Below are positions 1-10,797 of a DNA stretch of 64,000 bases, one piece after another. The notes beneath the pieces are model-generated. The model worked only from the letters and a program-made list of their open reading frames with translations. It was not told the DNA's origin and made no database searches. The stretch comes from Incurvaria masculella. Taxonomy: Eukaryota; Arthropoda; Insecta; Lepidoptera; Incurvariidae. Positions within the stretch are counted from its first letter, which is position 1. The number at the start of each line of letters is the position of its first letter. Made by a program: the position numbers and the translations under genes. Location: positions 5,529,021 through 5,593,020 of the forward strand of contig OX335642.1 in NCBI GenBank assembly GCA_946894095.1. Reading direction: 5' to 3'.

Positions 1-24
1 TACAAATGCAAGCTATTTCATGAT

Positions 25-340
25 TCTAAATCTATGTAGAACCTGTAGGTACTACTTTACCTGGTGGTAGGGTTAAGCCTGCCCGGGTTAGTACCGCCGC
101 ATTGGATGGATGATCGAAGCTGTAATAAAAAAATGTCCGCATTTTCCATCCAGCTCAATGCATCCGTGGTCATAAAAGAAAGGTTCTGGCATCACAAAAA
201 AAAATTCTTTATTTCTCTGTCTTAGATGGATAAGAACATTTCTTTATAAATGCGATCAGTACTAGGGTTCGGAACGCATTTAAAACTATAGGTCCCCTTC
301 ACCTACTTGATGATCGTCTCATCGCATTATTATATTAATA
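25..340 (+). repeat. SINE fragments, two in a row
   Basis: The stretch from about 25 to 200 matches the body of the SINE family described at 21896, from the ACTGTAGGT region through the GCCCGGGTT block to the GGTTCTGGCAT block. A second piece (about 204 to 340) restarts earlier in the same body, at the part following the tRNA-type head, and again reaches the block that reads ATAGGTCCCCTTCACCTAC. The two pieces lie head to tail. Both are diverged and incomplete, and the first lacks a promoter head. Confidence 0.65.
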
Positions 341-1540
341 TTTATCGAAATAAAATTCATCGTTTATTTTCCGAGATAAAATTTTGCCCGGTCAAATTCT
401 TTGTGGCCAAAACATTTCTGATCAGTAAATAAGGGGAGGATACATAAAGTTAGACAGCATATTGTAAGTTGTGGGCATCATATTTTATTCATTAGTATCC
501 AAAAATTGTCTAGACATATGACCTTAAAACCAGAATAATACTTACCTATTTTTCTCCGCAACGTTGATAAAAAATTAATCGAGGTTGAATAGCGACATCT
601 ACATGGAAGCATTGTAACCAGTATCATTATTTGTCTGGGCATACGTCTGCGTACATGTCCGCTGCTCTAACCACTGGACTATCCAGACAATCGTATTGGC
701 AAAATAATATACCTTTTTTCGAATTGATTTAATGTTTTCTCTATCTATGTATACAATAGGGCTGGTTTCTATGTATATGCACTGTTTGTCTTTATACTAA
801 TTGTAAAGCAGTTCATAAAAAAGTTTTGTCCTCGATTCACAGTAAATTTAACGTACTTATCCGGACAAGAGTATGTTAAATTTAAACTAAGGAGCGAAAA
901 GATATCTTGAAAGGAGCGATACACTTGCTTACTTAAGCGGGTATATTTTTCGTCCGGCCTATATAAAAAGGGAAAGCTTTTTCTAACTTAATTTCTTAAC
1001 ATATTCGATTTAATTTATGTCAACGACATAATCTAATCATTACGTAGTCGTCTAAGTGAAACATTTTGAATAAAAAAAGTATGCAAAATCAAACTGCTTT
1101 TAACTCTGTAATGAACAAGAAATATGAATTTTTGAAAACACAGGAGGCTAGCTACTAGGATTAAAAAAAATAATTTTAAAACAATTTTTTTAGTCAGAAA
1201 TGTTATGATGTAGAAAACAGGTTTCTCCTGAGGGTAGCTGCACGTCATCTTTGCAGGTAAATATTGGGCGTTTTTATTGAAAAATGCGCGCTCTTAATAC
1301 AGTCAACATTACGTTACACATGTTCATACCGTCATACCGACTCCCTGGAGGTGTGGCACAGATAATACAGTCACAACGTATGTTAGTATAAAATTAGACG
1401 TATCCATAGAGCAGTCAACAAGGTAGCCTCTATATGAGGTGTATTTAAGAATTATAAAAAATTAAAAAGCATTATTGTTCTGTAGAATAGTTTCATATTA
1501 GTTAATCGAGTAAACGACGCAATGAATTCTAATATGAAAA
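341..1540. other. Non-coding AT-rich stretch
   Basis: I see no gene here. Apart from a possible tRNA-like fragment at 640-700, nothing is recognised. The short reading frames present are rich in Phe, Lys and Ile, as expected from random AT-rich DNA. Confidence 0.5.
640..705 (-). repeat. Possible tRNA-derived SINE head fragment
   Basis: On the minus strand this reads TGGATAGTCCAGTGG followed by TTAGAGCAGCGGAC. That resembles the D-arm and A box of a tRNA, as in the head of a tRNA-derived SINE. No B box is visible downstream, so it is at best a truncated fragment. It differs from the main SINE family in this window. Confidence 0.3.
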
Positions 1541-1544
1541 GCCG

Positions 1545-1650
1545 GGCGGTCACACCTACAGCTAGGATGGACACTTTTGTATGGAAGGGAGACTTGGGTA
1601 TGAAAAGGCAAGTCCTGTAGCCCTTACACTACGAGCTGTACATTACAAAA
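1545..1650 (-). repeat. Degenerate SINE head fragment
   Basis: Read on the minus strand, AGCTCGTAGTGTAAGGGCTA followed by GGACTTGCCTTTTCATACC resembles the first 60 bases of the tRNA-type SINE head seen at 20228 and 21896. The B box is degraded. Confidence 0.35.
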
Positions 1651-1659
1651 GGATCTGTA

Positions 1660-2880
1660 CGTCAGCTGCAAAAAAATGTTTGGTCTCCGAATCAAAATGT
1701 ATGGCAAAGTAAGAATATATTTTATTTTATTATTTCTTTGAATGGACGTATTAGTATTCTGATGGATTAGAGAAATTTGGGTACACATTGAGAAACTATT
1801 TCAGCTCGAATATTTACATGAAAACTGCTCGGAAACTTAATTCGACTAGCTAGATCCAAAGACTAATGTAGTAAGATAACATAGTAAGGAGTAATACCCT
1901 TTCAAAGAACTAAATTAATTAAGATGGTAAAGTTACCTTCATTGATGAAATTTCATTGCTGATGGAAAATCTGAAACAAAGAGTTATTTACATACAGTCA
2001 TGTTCCAATAAGCAATTCCATGTGTCAAGTCATTTTCATTACAGAATTTGATTGAAAAAAATTTCGTTCTATCTATATTGAAATATATATTATGCTCGCA
2101 TATATAGAATACCGCCAAAAATTCAACGCTCGGTTCAACCTCACAAATATTTACCTTCACATTTCGAACAAAAAAGTTTCCAACTCCAAACTTATAACGG
2201 TGAAATTTCGAAGAGAACAAACTTTCTAAGTGCCCCGATCCTCCCGCGATATTTCATTGTCAATCTATTACAACCTTCCAAGAAAGTTGGGCACCAACAA
2301 AACGACATCGCACCGATGATACTCAACTCACTTATTTCCGAAGTTAGGGAACGATTGGTCAAATCTGACGCAGTGTCATGGCGTCTCCGCGAATCACCTC
2401 CGCTTCTGTCTCGGAGTTTTGACAAGTGGTTGGGACATATTGTTATCGGCTGGGGGTGGTTTGTATGAGTTACGCAGGGGGTGTAGCGGGGAGGCAGAGA
2501 GAGTTCAGTTTGAAGTAAAATTACGACTTACTAAGGGTCGGCAAGGGTGACAACGGAATATTAAGGGAAGTTTGACTCATCTAAACATGTATTCCGATAT
2601 GTATGTCTGATCTGACGCTATCTAAGCATTTATCTTGTTTATTGCAATAAATGACCGAACCACAAAGGTCACCTAGTGCAAAAAACTAAATAACTTGATA
2701 GTTAGCTCAAATAATAAGGTTTCAGAAAGAATTTTAATTTTAGTATGCCATGATTCTTAATGAACATTTTTATTTTATAATGTTACAATATTTGAATTAC
2801 AAATAAAAAAAGTATTTTTTGGGAAAAAATCCCCTGAGAAACCAATTGCTAAACATAGTAAAAAATCTAGAAACCACTTC
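1660..2880. other. Non-coding stretch, nothing recognised
   Basis: I see no gene or known repeat. The part from about 2220 to 2530 is less AT-rich than its surroundings and contains no long reading frame. Confidence 0.45.
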
Positions 2881-2940
2881 CGATTGAGCTCACCCTAGAC
2901 GCCACACATTGGACTTTGACCCACATACGACTTCCTTGCA

Positions 2941-3090
2941 AATACCAATGCCTGCCGTGGAGGACGCAATGCACTACAGCTAGTATTAAATATCTGTTCA
3001 TCCTGGGAGTTTAAGGCGAGTAAGACATATGCCGCTGTGCTGAACGCGAAGCGAGCGCTGTTTACTGCAACTTCTACTACATCTCCATGA
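2941..3090 (+). pseudogene. Degenerate reverse-transcriptase fragment (R1-like)
   Basis: The plus-strand frame from 2941 to about 3087 reads CRGGRNALQLVLN, then ASKTYAAVLNAKRALFTA. This resembles the early reverse-transcriptase blocks of R1-type non-LTR elements, where a G-x-R-(S/N) block is followed by a hydrophobic strand and a (D/N)xK(N/R)AF motif. The first catalytic Asp of that motif is replaced by Asn, and a TGA follows at about 3088. It is short and decayed. The match is by eye, so the clade is uncertain. Confidence 0.4.
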
Positions 3091-3168
3091 CTACATAGCT
3101 GTACGGCCACATTGACCTGGATAAGAAACACGAATTTTCATTGATGCTTCGACCATATTTATTTTAAC
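3090..3168 (-). repeat. SINE body fragment
   Basis: This piece matches the part of the SINE body that reads CATTGAACTGGATGG, then CATTGCCGCTTCGACCAT, in well-preserved copies such as 8566-8968. Only about 75 bases are kept. It directly follows the reverse-transcriptase relic. Confidence 0.5.
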
Positions 3169-3265
3169 GAGATCATTGAATATATTTGTAATACCAAATG
3201 CATGGAAAAAATACTGCTTTCATATTTGCATATTTTACCATGCCTCTGGTGTTGAGCAGAGTTTT

Positions 3266-3268
<3 letters not shown>

Positions 3269-3318
<50 letters not shown>
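3269..3318. repeat. (AT)25 microsatellite
   Basis: There are 50 uninterrupted bases of alternating A and T, i.e. 25 units. Such tracts are unstable in length and can extrude as cruciforms. The reading frame crossing it is a by-product of the repeat. Confidence 0.95.
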
Positions 3319-3321
<3 letters not shown>

Positions 3322-3365
3322 TATAATAAATGTGTGTGTTAATATTAGTTTGTCCCCTTTTTAGG

Positions 3366-3511
3366 CCACAAAGTTATTTGTTCATAGTTTGTTCACATTA
3401 CGGTTCATAAGATGCACCCCTGTGACAGATGGATGAACGGACGGACGGACGGACAGCGGAGGCTTAGTTATAGGGTTCCGTTGGCACCCTTTGGGTACGG
3501 AACCCTAAAAA
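3366..3511 (+). repeat. Hairpin-ended repeat with (ACGG)n, 5' truncated
   Basis: This is the 3' half of the family described at 31584. It has the block around TTCACATTACGGTTCATAAG, a short GACG tract, ACAGCGGAGGCTTAGT, and the 3' hairpin formed by GGGTTCCGT and ACGGAACCC, ending in CTAAAAA. The 5' half with the GTGCGAGTC hairpin is absent. Confidence 0.8.
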
Positions 3512-4327
3512 CGATGTCAGTTAGGTGGTGTTAAGGGTGTATGAAAGTAACGGAGCCGCTTACCTTCGAAAATAACCGAAAAAGGTCGAAACTTGGCGTC
3601 ATTTCAAAGCACAATACAACTCACGTCTATCTCCATTGAGATTCGCAAGACACTAGGGTTTCATGCATCCGATACAGCCTTCGATAATTTCCAAAGGGCG
3701 CGTTATTACAATCAATAACCCGCCTGAAATTGACCTATCATCCACAAACTCGGCCCCATTCAACCAGCCAGAACTCATAATTGACCGACGATCTGTGCAG
3801 AATTAATTAGAACTACCTTAACGAATTTTATCAGTTTGTCAAAATTTAAATTGGCAATTGAATGAACTTTGCGGACACCCGCAATCAAAGACTGATGAAG
3901 GCTCGCGCGCTCTTTTGACATCGTCTGATTGAATCGCCAAATTATTTTGAAAGCTATGGTGATTAATGGGCGATATTTCTATTGAAAAATCTCCTTTTGA
4001 TGGGCCCGTGGAAATATTGCTTTTGTATCGGTGAAAAGCTTTCGGGGTATTTGAGAAGCTTTGTAATTTTTCGCTTAGAAAACCCTGAGATGTGTTTTTT
4101 AAAATATCTCATCCCCGTGAACGGATGAATGGACTGGACGAGTCCAGGCTCAAGGATAATCGGTCTGCGAATAAAAATCTCACGCCAAATTAAATCTGTG
4201 AAGGGATTATATCTTTAAGTTGCTACTGAATAGGTTGATGGCACGGTTTTTTTCACCTTTAGACGTGATCATGAAAAGATTAGCCGAAATTGTATGTATC
4301 TAAGAAGGATAGGTTTACGTTAGATTA
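3512..4327. other. Unique-looking non-coding DNA
   Basis: No reading frame or repeat is recognised. From about 3580 to 4060 the base composition is more balanced than the flanks, and there are TTAATTAG- and ATTAATGG-type homeodomain-like cores. This could be conserved regulatory DNA, but cross-species comparison would be needed to say so. Confidence 0.35.
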
Positions 4328-4482
4328 TCCCTACCACCTAGTAGGGTGGGGGACCTACAGTTTTTACGTGGAATCCGAACCGTGGTTGAAAATGGTCACC
4401 CATCCAGAACCTAACCGCGCTCAGAGGTGCTTTCCCAGCTTAACGATTCGCAAAGCATCGCACACTGAGCTACCGAGGCTGA
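4328..4482 (-). repeat. SINE copy with 5S-like head
   Basis: On the minus strand it begins CCTCGGTAGCTCAGTG, which is A-box-like. It continues through AGCACCTCTGAGCGCGGTTA to GGATGGGTGACC (4394-4405 in reverse), then into the shared SINE body. The middle block resembles the intragenic promoter (A box, intermediate element and C box) of 5S rRNA genes as I remember them. The body stops after the CTACTAGGTGGTAGGG block, so the 3' half is missing. Confidence 0.7.
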
Positions 4483-6970
4483 TAAAGCTGACAATGCTTC
4501 AAATTTGGATGTCGCTAAAACTGTAAAATATTTCTAGTCTTGGTATAGATATTAGGTCGTACACGACCATTTCTCTCAACTCACGTAAGCCCTTACCTCA
4601 TTCGATCTGCATGTCCATACCATCTCAATGTGCCTTTCTCAATTCTAGTCAATATGTCTTCTTTCAGTGCGCTCAAATATCCATAAAACCTCAATCTCAT
4701 GCAGGGATAAGTGCCAGCCAACGCCTAATGGTGGCGTATTTGCCCAGGGGCGGTGATAGAGTTAAGACATTTGTCAGGATATCAAGGATTTCAGCTCAGT
4801 CCGGGACGCACGGAGAGTGATCGAGCTCCTCTGAAAACTTCCGGCGGGATCATTAATTTTTCAGCATTTTCAGTGGAGATTTCAAAGTTCCTGCGCCCGC
4901 TTTAATACTGTTCGATAGAGTTTTGCGAAAGCTGTTCCAATTCTCGGAGCCAGATTAGCGTTGACCCTCCGTATTCCCATTACCCACGAAAAAAAAAGAT
5001 GAGTATAAAAATTAATAATACTTAACGTTTCTACACGTTTAATATTTATAATCTTTTTTTTTTCATTTTCTTTAATTAGTTCTTCTCTTCTAATTAAAAT
5101 TTATATTTAGAATACGTATACTTATACGTAACCGTTTGTAGATTTTTTCATATATTTAGTGTTTTAATACCGTCAGACTCAGCCCATTTAATCAGCATTG
5201 TATCATATTGTGTTTGTCTGTTATTAGTAATGGTAGAAGTATATTCCCCGTTTTGTAAAATGTATATTATAATTTATGAATTAAATCACCGTTAACGAAC
5301 TAAATAAAAATAATATAATTGTTTGAATACTTCATCTGAGGGAATCTGTTATTTAGAAAATGTATTATATAATTTATTAAATGAGAAAAAATATTAGATT
5401 TCAATACTTTATTTTTTATATTATTATGCCTAGAAGAAAGAGTTTACGTCCGTTTTAAAAACCTAATTTTACTTATTGAAAACTCAAATTATGTATGATT
5501 CAAATTCAAAGGGTTACTACTCACACAGTTTCAAGGTCACGTCTAATTTAAAATTTATTTGAGTATCGGAATTGCGCGGCAGATCTGCGCAAAGGAGTGA
5601 TTAGCTCCCTAACAACACGAGCGCCCTTCTCGCCGCTCAACAGTGGCCGCAACTATGCAACACCAGAATCAAAGTTTACTGCGTTTAACATGCACAGGAT
5701 TTGAAAAAAAAAATAAACAGGACATACGAGAATAATTCCTGCTTATTCATTTATTAACTTGTTTATTAAATTATTTGGTTGTGTTTAATATGCTGAGATA
5801 AATGTTAAGAGAACAAGGTCAATTGTTTAAAATAAGACGTTCCGTATTCCATCTACGATTGTACCCGGTATAAACCGATTAGATGATTTATGGTTTTTTG
5901 CAATGTATATCATAATATTACAGAAATTTACATTTGAACTTTAATATGATTTATTTGCTAGATGGACAGCCAAAGCTGTTCATGGTTTTTTTTATTTTTG
6001 TGAAGAGAGCAGAAATTGTTTGCTTTACAATCTTCAATTTTGGTGCACTCTGTGCATTATATTAAATATTGATTTATATATATTACAATGCACTGCTCAT
6101 CTGGTGTTGTAAATTTGTCCTTGATATAACACCAGCTATGCAACACTAACTATCCATGTATGTATGTATGCTTAAATTGTTTTAACCAAAAATCTGTAAG
6201 GTCTCTAGATTTTATAGAGTTGTAAAAACATAAAAAGTAGGCGCAACACCTTTAGTTCAACCAAGGTTTAATAAGATATCGCGTAATTATTAACCACTTA
6301 TCTTAGCGTTTACCTAGTAGTGTTTTTACATTAAGTAAATAAAATCTTGCAAAATAAATGCTTTAAACTTGTCGGCGCCACAGGTGCCCAACTTTGTAAC
6401 TCTTTACTTCAAAAGTAGAATTGAAAGGGAATTCAGAAGTTTCCAGAGGAGGTTGCCAGCCTTTTGGAATATATTCTGCAAGATAAAATAATTATTCTGT
6501 GACCTTACTTTTACTGTTTCCGGGAACCGATTGATCACTTTGTTTCTCCAATGATGGTTTTTTAAATTACATGGTCGATTCGAACAAACTTTAATTTTGT
6601 CATCAAATAAATTCTTGGCTCTATTCTGTACAGCGCGCTCCATATTCAAGAAAGGTGGTTTTGCCCGATAGGCACGTCATTTTTCATGCAGTCCATTTCA
6701 GGCAATCCCCTTAATGAAACCCACCATTTGCATTAGAAAACCATTAGCGCCACCCAATCTATACCGTTCAGTTGTTATAACAGTGAGGCGTTCAGTTTCC
6801 GTCTCCACTCCGTTTACTGAATGACTTACGCAGTATTTTACACTGGCGTTATTCGTTTGACGGCGGTTTGACGTAACGATCGATACGGCCACCTCGAATA
6901 TTATGAAAAGGGTGGGATTTCATATTTTTATGTAACAGACGTTTTTATATTTTTGATATAATTTCATTTA
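4483..6970. other. Non-coding AT-rich stretch
   Basis: I recognise no gene in this 2.5 kb. The part at 4830-4980 and a GC-richer patch at 5560-5690 look unique. The remainder is very AT-rich with poly-A and poly-T runs. No convincing protein homology was seen in any frame. Confidence 0.45.
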
Positions 6971-6973
6971 TTT

Positions 6974-7180
6974 AAACTCTTGGTAGTCAAACTACCCTTA
7001 CTTAAATCACAAACTGATATATCCGGGGATTCGAACAACTCAGTATAAAAGAACTCGCAAAGAAACTTAACTTGCTTGCATACTTATCCGTCCACAATAA
7101 TGAAATACACAAACAAACGCTAATGCCAGGAGATTCAAAATTACGGGTAGGTATACAGCAGGTGGGGAAATATGGTAGAC
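6974..7180. repeat. Dispersed repeat, copy 1 of 4
   Basis: The stretch starting GGTAGTCAAACTAC, with GATTCGAACAACTC and GAACTCGCAAAG, matches 24549-24645 (GGTAGTCAAACTAT, GATTCGATCAACTC, GAACCCGCAAAC). Next, CCGTCCACAATAATGAAA also occurs at about 28878. The shared blocks come in a consistent order across copies, so this is a dispersed family. Its class is unknown to me. Confidence 0.55.
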
Positions 7181-7415
7181 GCAATAACTGCAAAAGGTAT
7201 ATTTTGCTGGTTCCAGCTTAACATCCATCAAATAGTTGTTTTAACGAGGCTCTTTCTTTAATTAATAGGTACTTGCTTTACGATCGATACCACATTCGTT
7301 GTAAAGGGATTCGTTGCAAGGAACTCAATAATGTGAAGGGTGGTTAAATCATAAATTTCCTATGACATATAATAGTATTTTACTAAACCAACTACTGAAA
7401 CATAAGTGACAGGAC

Positions 7416-7598
7416 CAGCAGGTCTATTCCTGGCATTCAGTAATCAGGCTTCTAGAAAACCGCTTTTATAGCCGTTTTCAAAGCAAGTTTTTCGAAGGAA
7501 AACCTTGATTAATGAAAAAAACTATGCTGCTGTAAAGGCGGTTTTACAGACTCAGGATTCCTGATTACTGATAACGGAATTCCAGGAATAGGTCTGCT
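7416..7598. mobile_element. Small inverted-repeat element (MITE-like)
   Basis: The left end reads AGCAGGTCTATTCCTGGCAT and the right end, reversed, reads AGCAGACCTATTCCTGGAAT. The arms continue inward through AGTAATCAGG to AAAACCGC on both sides. Each arm is about 60 bases with several mismatches and indels, around a centre of about 55 bases. The form suggests a non-autonomous DNA transposon. I could not define a target duplication, so the superfamily is open. Confidence 0.6.
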
Positions 7599-7602
7599 GA
7601 TT

Positions 7603-8218
7603 TGTGATTTTCACACCAGATCTTTGCGGTGGAACGGAATTCCTCAAATATTGGCATTTGACCTCACAATTTATAACCATCCCCAAGGATTCTAGAACAA
7701 TATTTTGCAAGAGCCGTTCGAGCAAACAAACAAACTCACGCTCAAAACTGTCACATAATTATATTCCCACCAACACTTCCCGCCGTTCCTGTATCGGGCC
7801 AACCGCTATTTTACAATTTCAAAATGTATTCGCTCGTGTAAACAAACAGGGTGACCCCTCTTCCAATTAATGCGGGAACCGTGTTAAATACGACTAATGG
7901 ACAAGAGGTGCGGCCTTCCCGGAATAATCTGAGCCACCCTATACACAGACTAACGCAGCCGGCCCGATTTTAACCTTTTGTTTATGTGACATAATTGTAA
8001 CCGAAGGTAGAATGACATAATCTGTCATTTGTCATATTCGGCGCTGTTTTCTTTGTCCTCTTTTTCACGAAGAACATTCGGGGAGTAGTTCAAAGAACGG
8101 ACGAGTTGTTTCATTGACTCTGGTTAATTTTCATAACACCGTTAATAAAACAGGTCCTAATAATAATATAGAAAACTAGAGAATTTTTAGATTATTATTA
8201 CCACACTTACGGTCATAT
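7603..8218. other. Non-coding stretch, nothing recognised
   Basis: The composition is mixed. I could not assign any of the short frames to a protein family, and no repeat is recognised. Confidence 0.4.
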
Positions 8219-8378
8219 CAGTCCAACATACCTGACTTGGTTCACATATCATGTGAAGCAGAAGCCATGCCAGGACTTTATATATTTCACGGCATAGTCA
8301 CTGCCGCTTCGACCGTCGTTCATTCAATACGTTAGTAAGGGATGAAACCTACGTTTTTACGTGGAATTCGAACCACAT
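8219..8378 (-). repeat. Degenerate SINE copy
   Basis: The blocks ATGCCAGGAC, CACTGCCGCTTCGACC and TTTTTACGTGGAATTCGAACC match the SINE body in order on the minus strand. Large parts are deleted or diverged, and no promoter head remains. Confidence 0.55.
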
Positions 8379-8565
8379 ATAATTAATTTCTAAGTCGCCT
8401 CTTAAGTCATGCATGGGAAGAAATGCAGTGATCCCAATTGTATTCTATTAACGAACCCAACTCCATACATCACACGAGTGCACAACGGCGGTGTATTTTA
8501 TACCTTCGCGTTCTTGAAAATGTGCATACTTGTCTTATTATCTTATCATTGTGAAATTCATTTTT

Positions 8566-8968
8566 TATATGCGACCTGACATGGATGGCTAATACCACAC
8601 AACTACCGTTATGATATTAGCCCAATACACCACATTCCCGAAGGAATTTGGTGCCATGCGAGGACCTTCCCTTTATGAGCACGGCTACATTGAACTGGAT
8701 GGAAAACACGGACAATTTTTCATTGCCGCTTCGACCATCTTCTCATCCAATGCGATGGTACCAACCCGGGCGGGCTTAAACCCTACCACCTAGTAGGGGA
8801 AGGGGACCTACAGTTTTACATGGATTCCGAACCATGGAGCAGCTCGCATTCGTGATGAAAATGCACTTATCGAACTCGGAAAGAGAAAGACAGTGGTGCA
8901 TGTCGGTATTGAACCCAGGTCTCTGGCACGCTAGGCCAGTCACCGCGCCACTAGGCTACGAGCCGCTC
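8566..8968 (-). repeat. Near full-length tRNA-headed SINE
   Basis: Read on the minus strand, it starts GAGCGGCTCGTAGCCTAGTGG, with the A box at TAGCCTAGTGG. A B-box-like GGTTCAATACC follows about 30 bases later. The body then runs through the blocks GCACTTATCG, TACTAGGTGGTAGGG and GCCCGGGTTGGTACCATCG, ending in an A-rich tail near 8566. It is very similar (about 95% by eye) to the copy at 45165-45571, which suggests fairly recent insertion. RNA polymerase III would transcribe such a unit, and a partner LINE enzyme would mobilise it. It encodes no protein; the 60-residue frame inside it recurs in other copies only because the DNA is repeated. Confidence 0.88.
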
Positions 8969-9750
8969 AAGAAGTTAGGTACCATATATTTTTAGTGACC
9001 TTATTCATTATTAAAAAAAAGTAATAAATTAGGATGCGATTAATTGCTCCGATTTATTTGTAGTGTTTAATGGAATTGACATGTCAAATATACACATACA
9101 CTTACCATCACACGACTTCCCAGAAGGACAGGCAGATATGTTAGAGTACTATAACGCCAAGGCAATCTTATTGACTCTTCAAATATCGTCGCCGTATTGT
9201 GAGAAGTCACGAAATACAACCCTTAGTTCCGGGATAATCGAGTTTAAAAAATGGTTTGCAATTTTGAAAATTCGTAATCTCGTATTTTTTTAAATATTTT
9301 TAACTTTTTAAATTATCAAACAAAATCTAAATGCGTTTTTTTTAGACGTTGTTTTTTTAGAAAAAAATACTTTATCTATATGGTGAATTTTCTTTAATCG
9401 AAAATTGTATACTTTTATAATCTTAAGGTTAAGCTGTTAGGCTACATTAAATCAAAGGACAATTAGATAAAGTAATTGATTATTTTTTATACTTGGAGTA
9501 TCTGGAAAACACAAAGAATTTAATTTTCTGAGTATACAGAAAAAAAAAAACTAAACAATCAAAACAATGAGCGTTAATAATTCAATTTCGGTAAAAATTT
9601 TAGTTGGTGACTTCTTCCAATAGGAGGTGTCCATTAATTACGCGAGACGTTTAGAGGTCACACCCAAACTGTGGGAGAGGGAGGACGTCTCATCAAGACA
9701 ACTGGGTTAAAATAAGTAAAACATGTTTCTCACATGCTTATGTGATTATT
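8969..9750. other. Non-coding AT-rich stretch
   Basis: No gene is seen. From about 9290 to 9600 it is extremely AT-rich with several poly-A and poly-T runs. Confidence 0.45.
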
Positions 9751-9751
9751 T

Positions 9752-10152
9752 GATTTTATGGAACCTGGCATGGATGGTTAATGCCACACAACTGCCGTTA
9801 TGATGTTAGCTCAATACATCACATTCCTTACGAAATTAAGTGCCAAGCCAGGATCTTCAATATATGAGCATGGCTGCATTGAACTAGATAGAAAATACGG
9901 ACATTTTTTTATTGCAGCTTAAACAATAGTTTCATCCAATGCGGTGGTACCATCCCAGGCTACCACCTTAATTCTACCACCATAAGGCAACCCACAGTTT
10001 TACATGAGTTCCGGACCATGGAACATGTCGCATTTTTAACGAAATCCTATTCTCAGAAAAAGAAAAAAAGTGGTGCATGAGCGGGCGAGGATTTGAACCC
10101 AGAACTCTCGCATGAAAAGCGAGTCCTTCAGCCCCTAGATCACGAGCTTTAC
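9752..10152 (-). repeat. Near full-length tRNA-headed SINE
   Basis: On the minus strand the head reads AGCTCGTGATCTAGGGGCTG with a B box GGTTCAAATCC, followed by the full SINE body and a tail ending in CCATAAAAT. The 3' tail reads CATGCCAGGTTCCA rather than the CATGTCCAGTTAC seen elsewhere, so it belongs to a different tail subtype. It is more diverged than the copy at 8566. Confidence 0.82.
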
Positions 10153-10609
10153 ATATTGTACGAATGACCTGTTTGAATAAATCCAACGGAATCGAGTACA
10201 GACAGATTAATCTATAAACTATAGAAAACGCCTCACGTAATTAATGGACGTATCAATACGGGGGTAACATGTTATTTAAATACAGGTGCTACTTTTCCGA
10301 AGTAATTCACCGATCTGAATCTTTTCAAGGCCATCCAGTCACAACGGTTTATTCGAGGTATTTCACCGAATGTTCAATCAATATAAAGTAATCGATTACG
10401 CTATCGCTAAATGAAGCATCATTTCTCTTTCACCGTTGACTTGCTAGCTCAGTAAACATCGGAATGATTGCCATTAATAGAACCGGAACCGATTTGTGCA
10501 CAGCCCAACATCTGGCCTAACCGTTATCAAATCAGAGCCGTTACCGTGCACCTAGATGAGTCGTTTCCCTAAGCCTTCTTTCTCTAAGCCTGCAATCATT
10601 CTGAATATA

Positions 10610-10635
10610 GGTTGGGGAAAAAGTTTCTTCGCATT
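10610..10635 (+). repeat. Mariner left terminal inverted repeat
   Basis: The 26 outermost bases, starting GGTTGGGG next to TA, pair with the right end with three mismatches. This is the transposase binding end downstream of the gene. Confidence 0.92.
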
Positions 10636-10797
10636 TTTTAAGAAAATTCAAAACATTTTTTAATATGGTTTATTTACATTTAACTAAAGTATGTAGGTGT
10701 CATGCCAGGCCATGCACATAAAAACAAAAGTTTTGTTTTTAGAAAATAATTTTGCCGAATAAAGTTCTGGTTCCCGATGATCTGGATTTTCACTGAG

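Noticed and set aside
8611..8793. A 60-residue frame starting MILAQYTTFPKE that recurs at 45215 and, in variant form, at 22050, 36985 and 39367
   Set aside because: It is a recurrent peptide only because it lies inside a repeated SINE body; the frame is broken in most copies and there is no sign of protein-level conservation.
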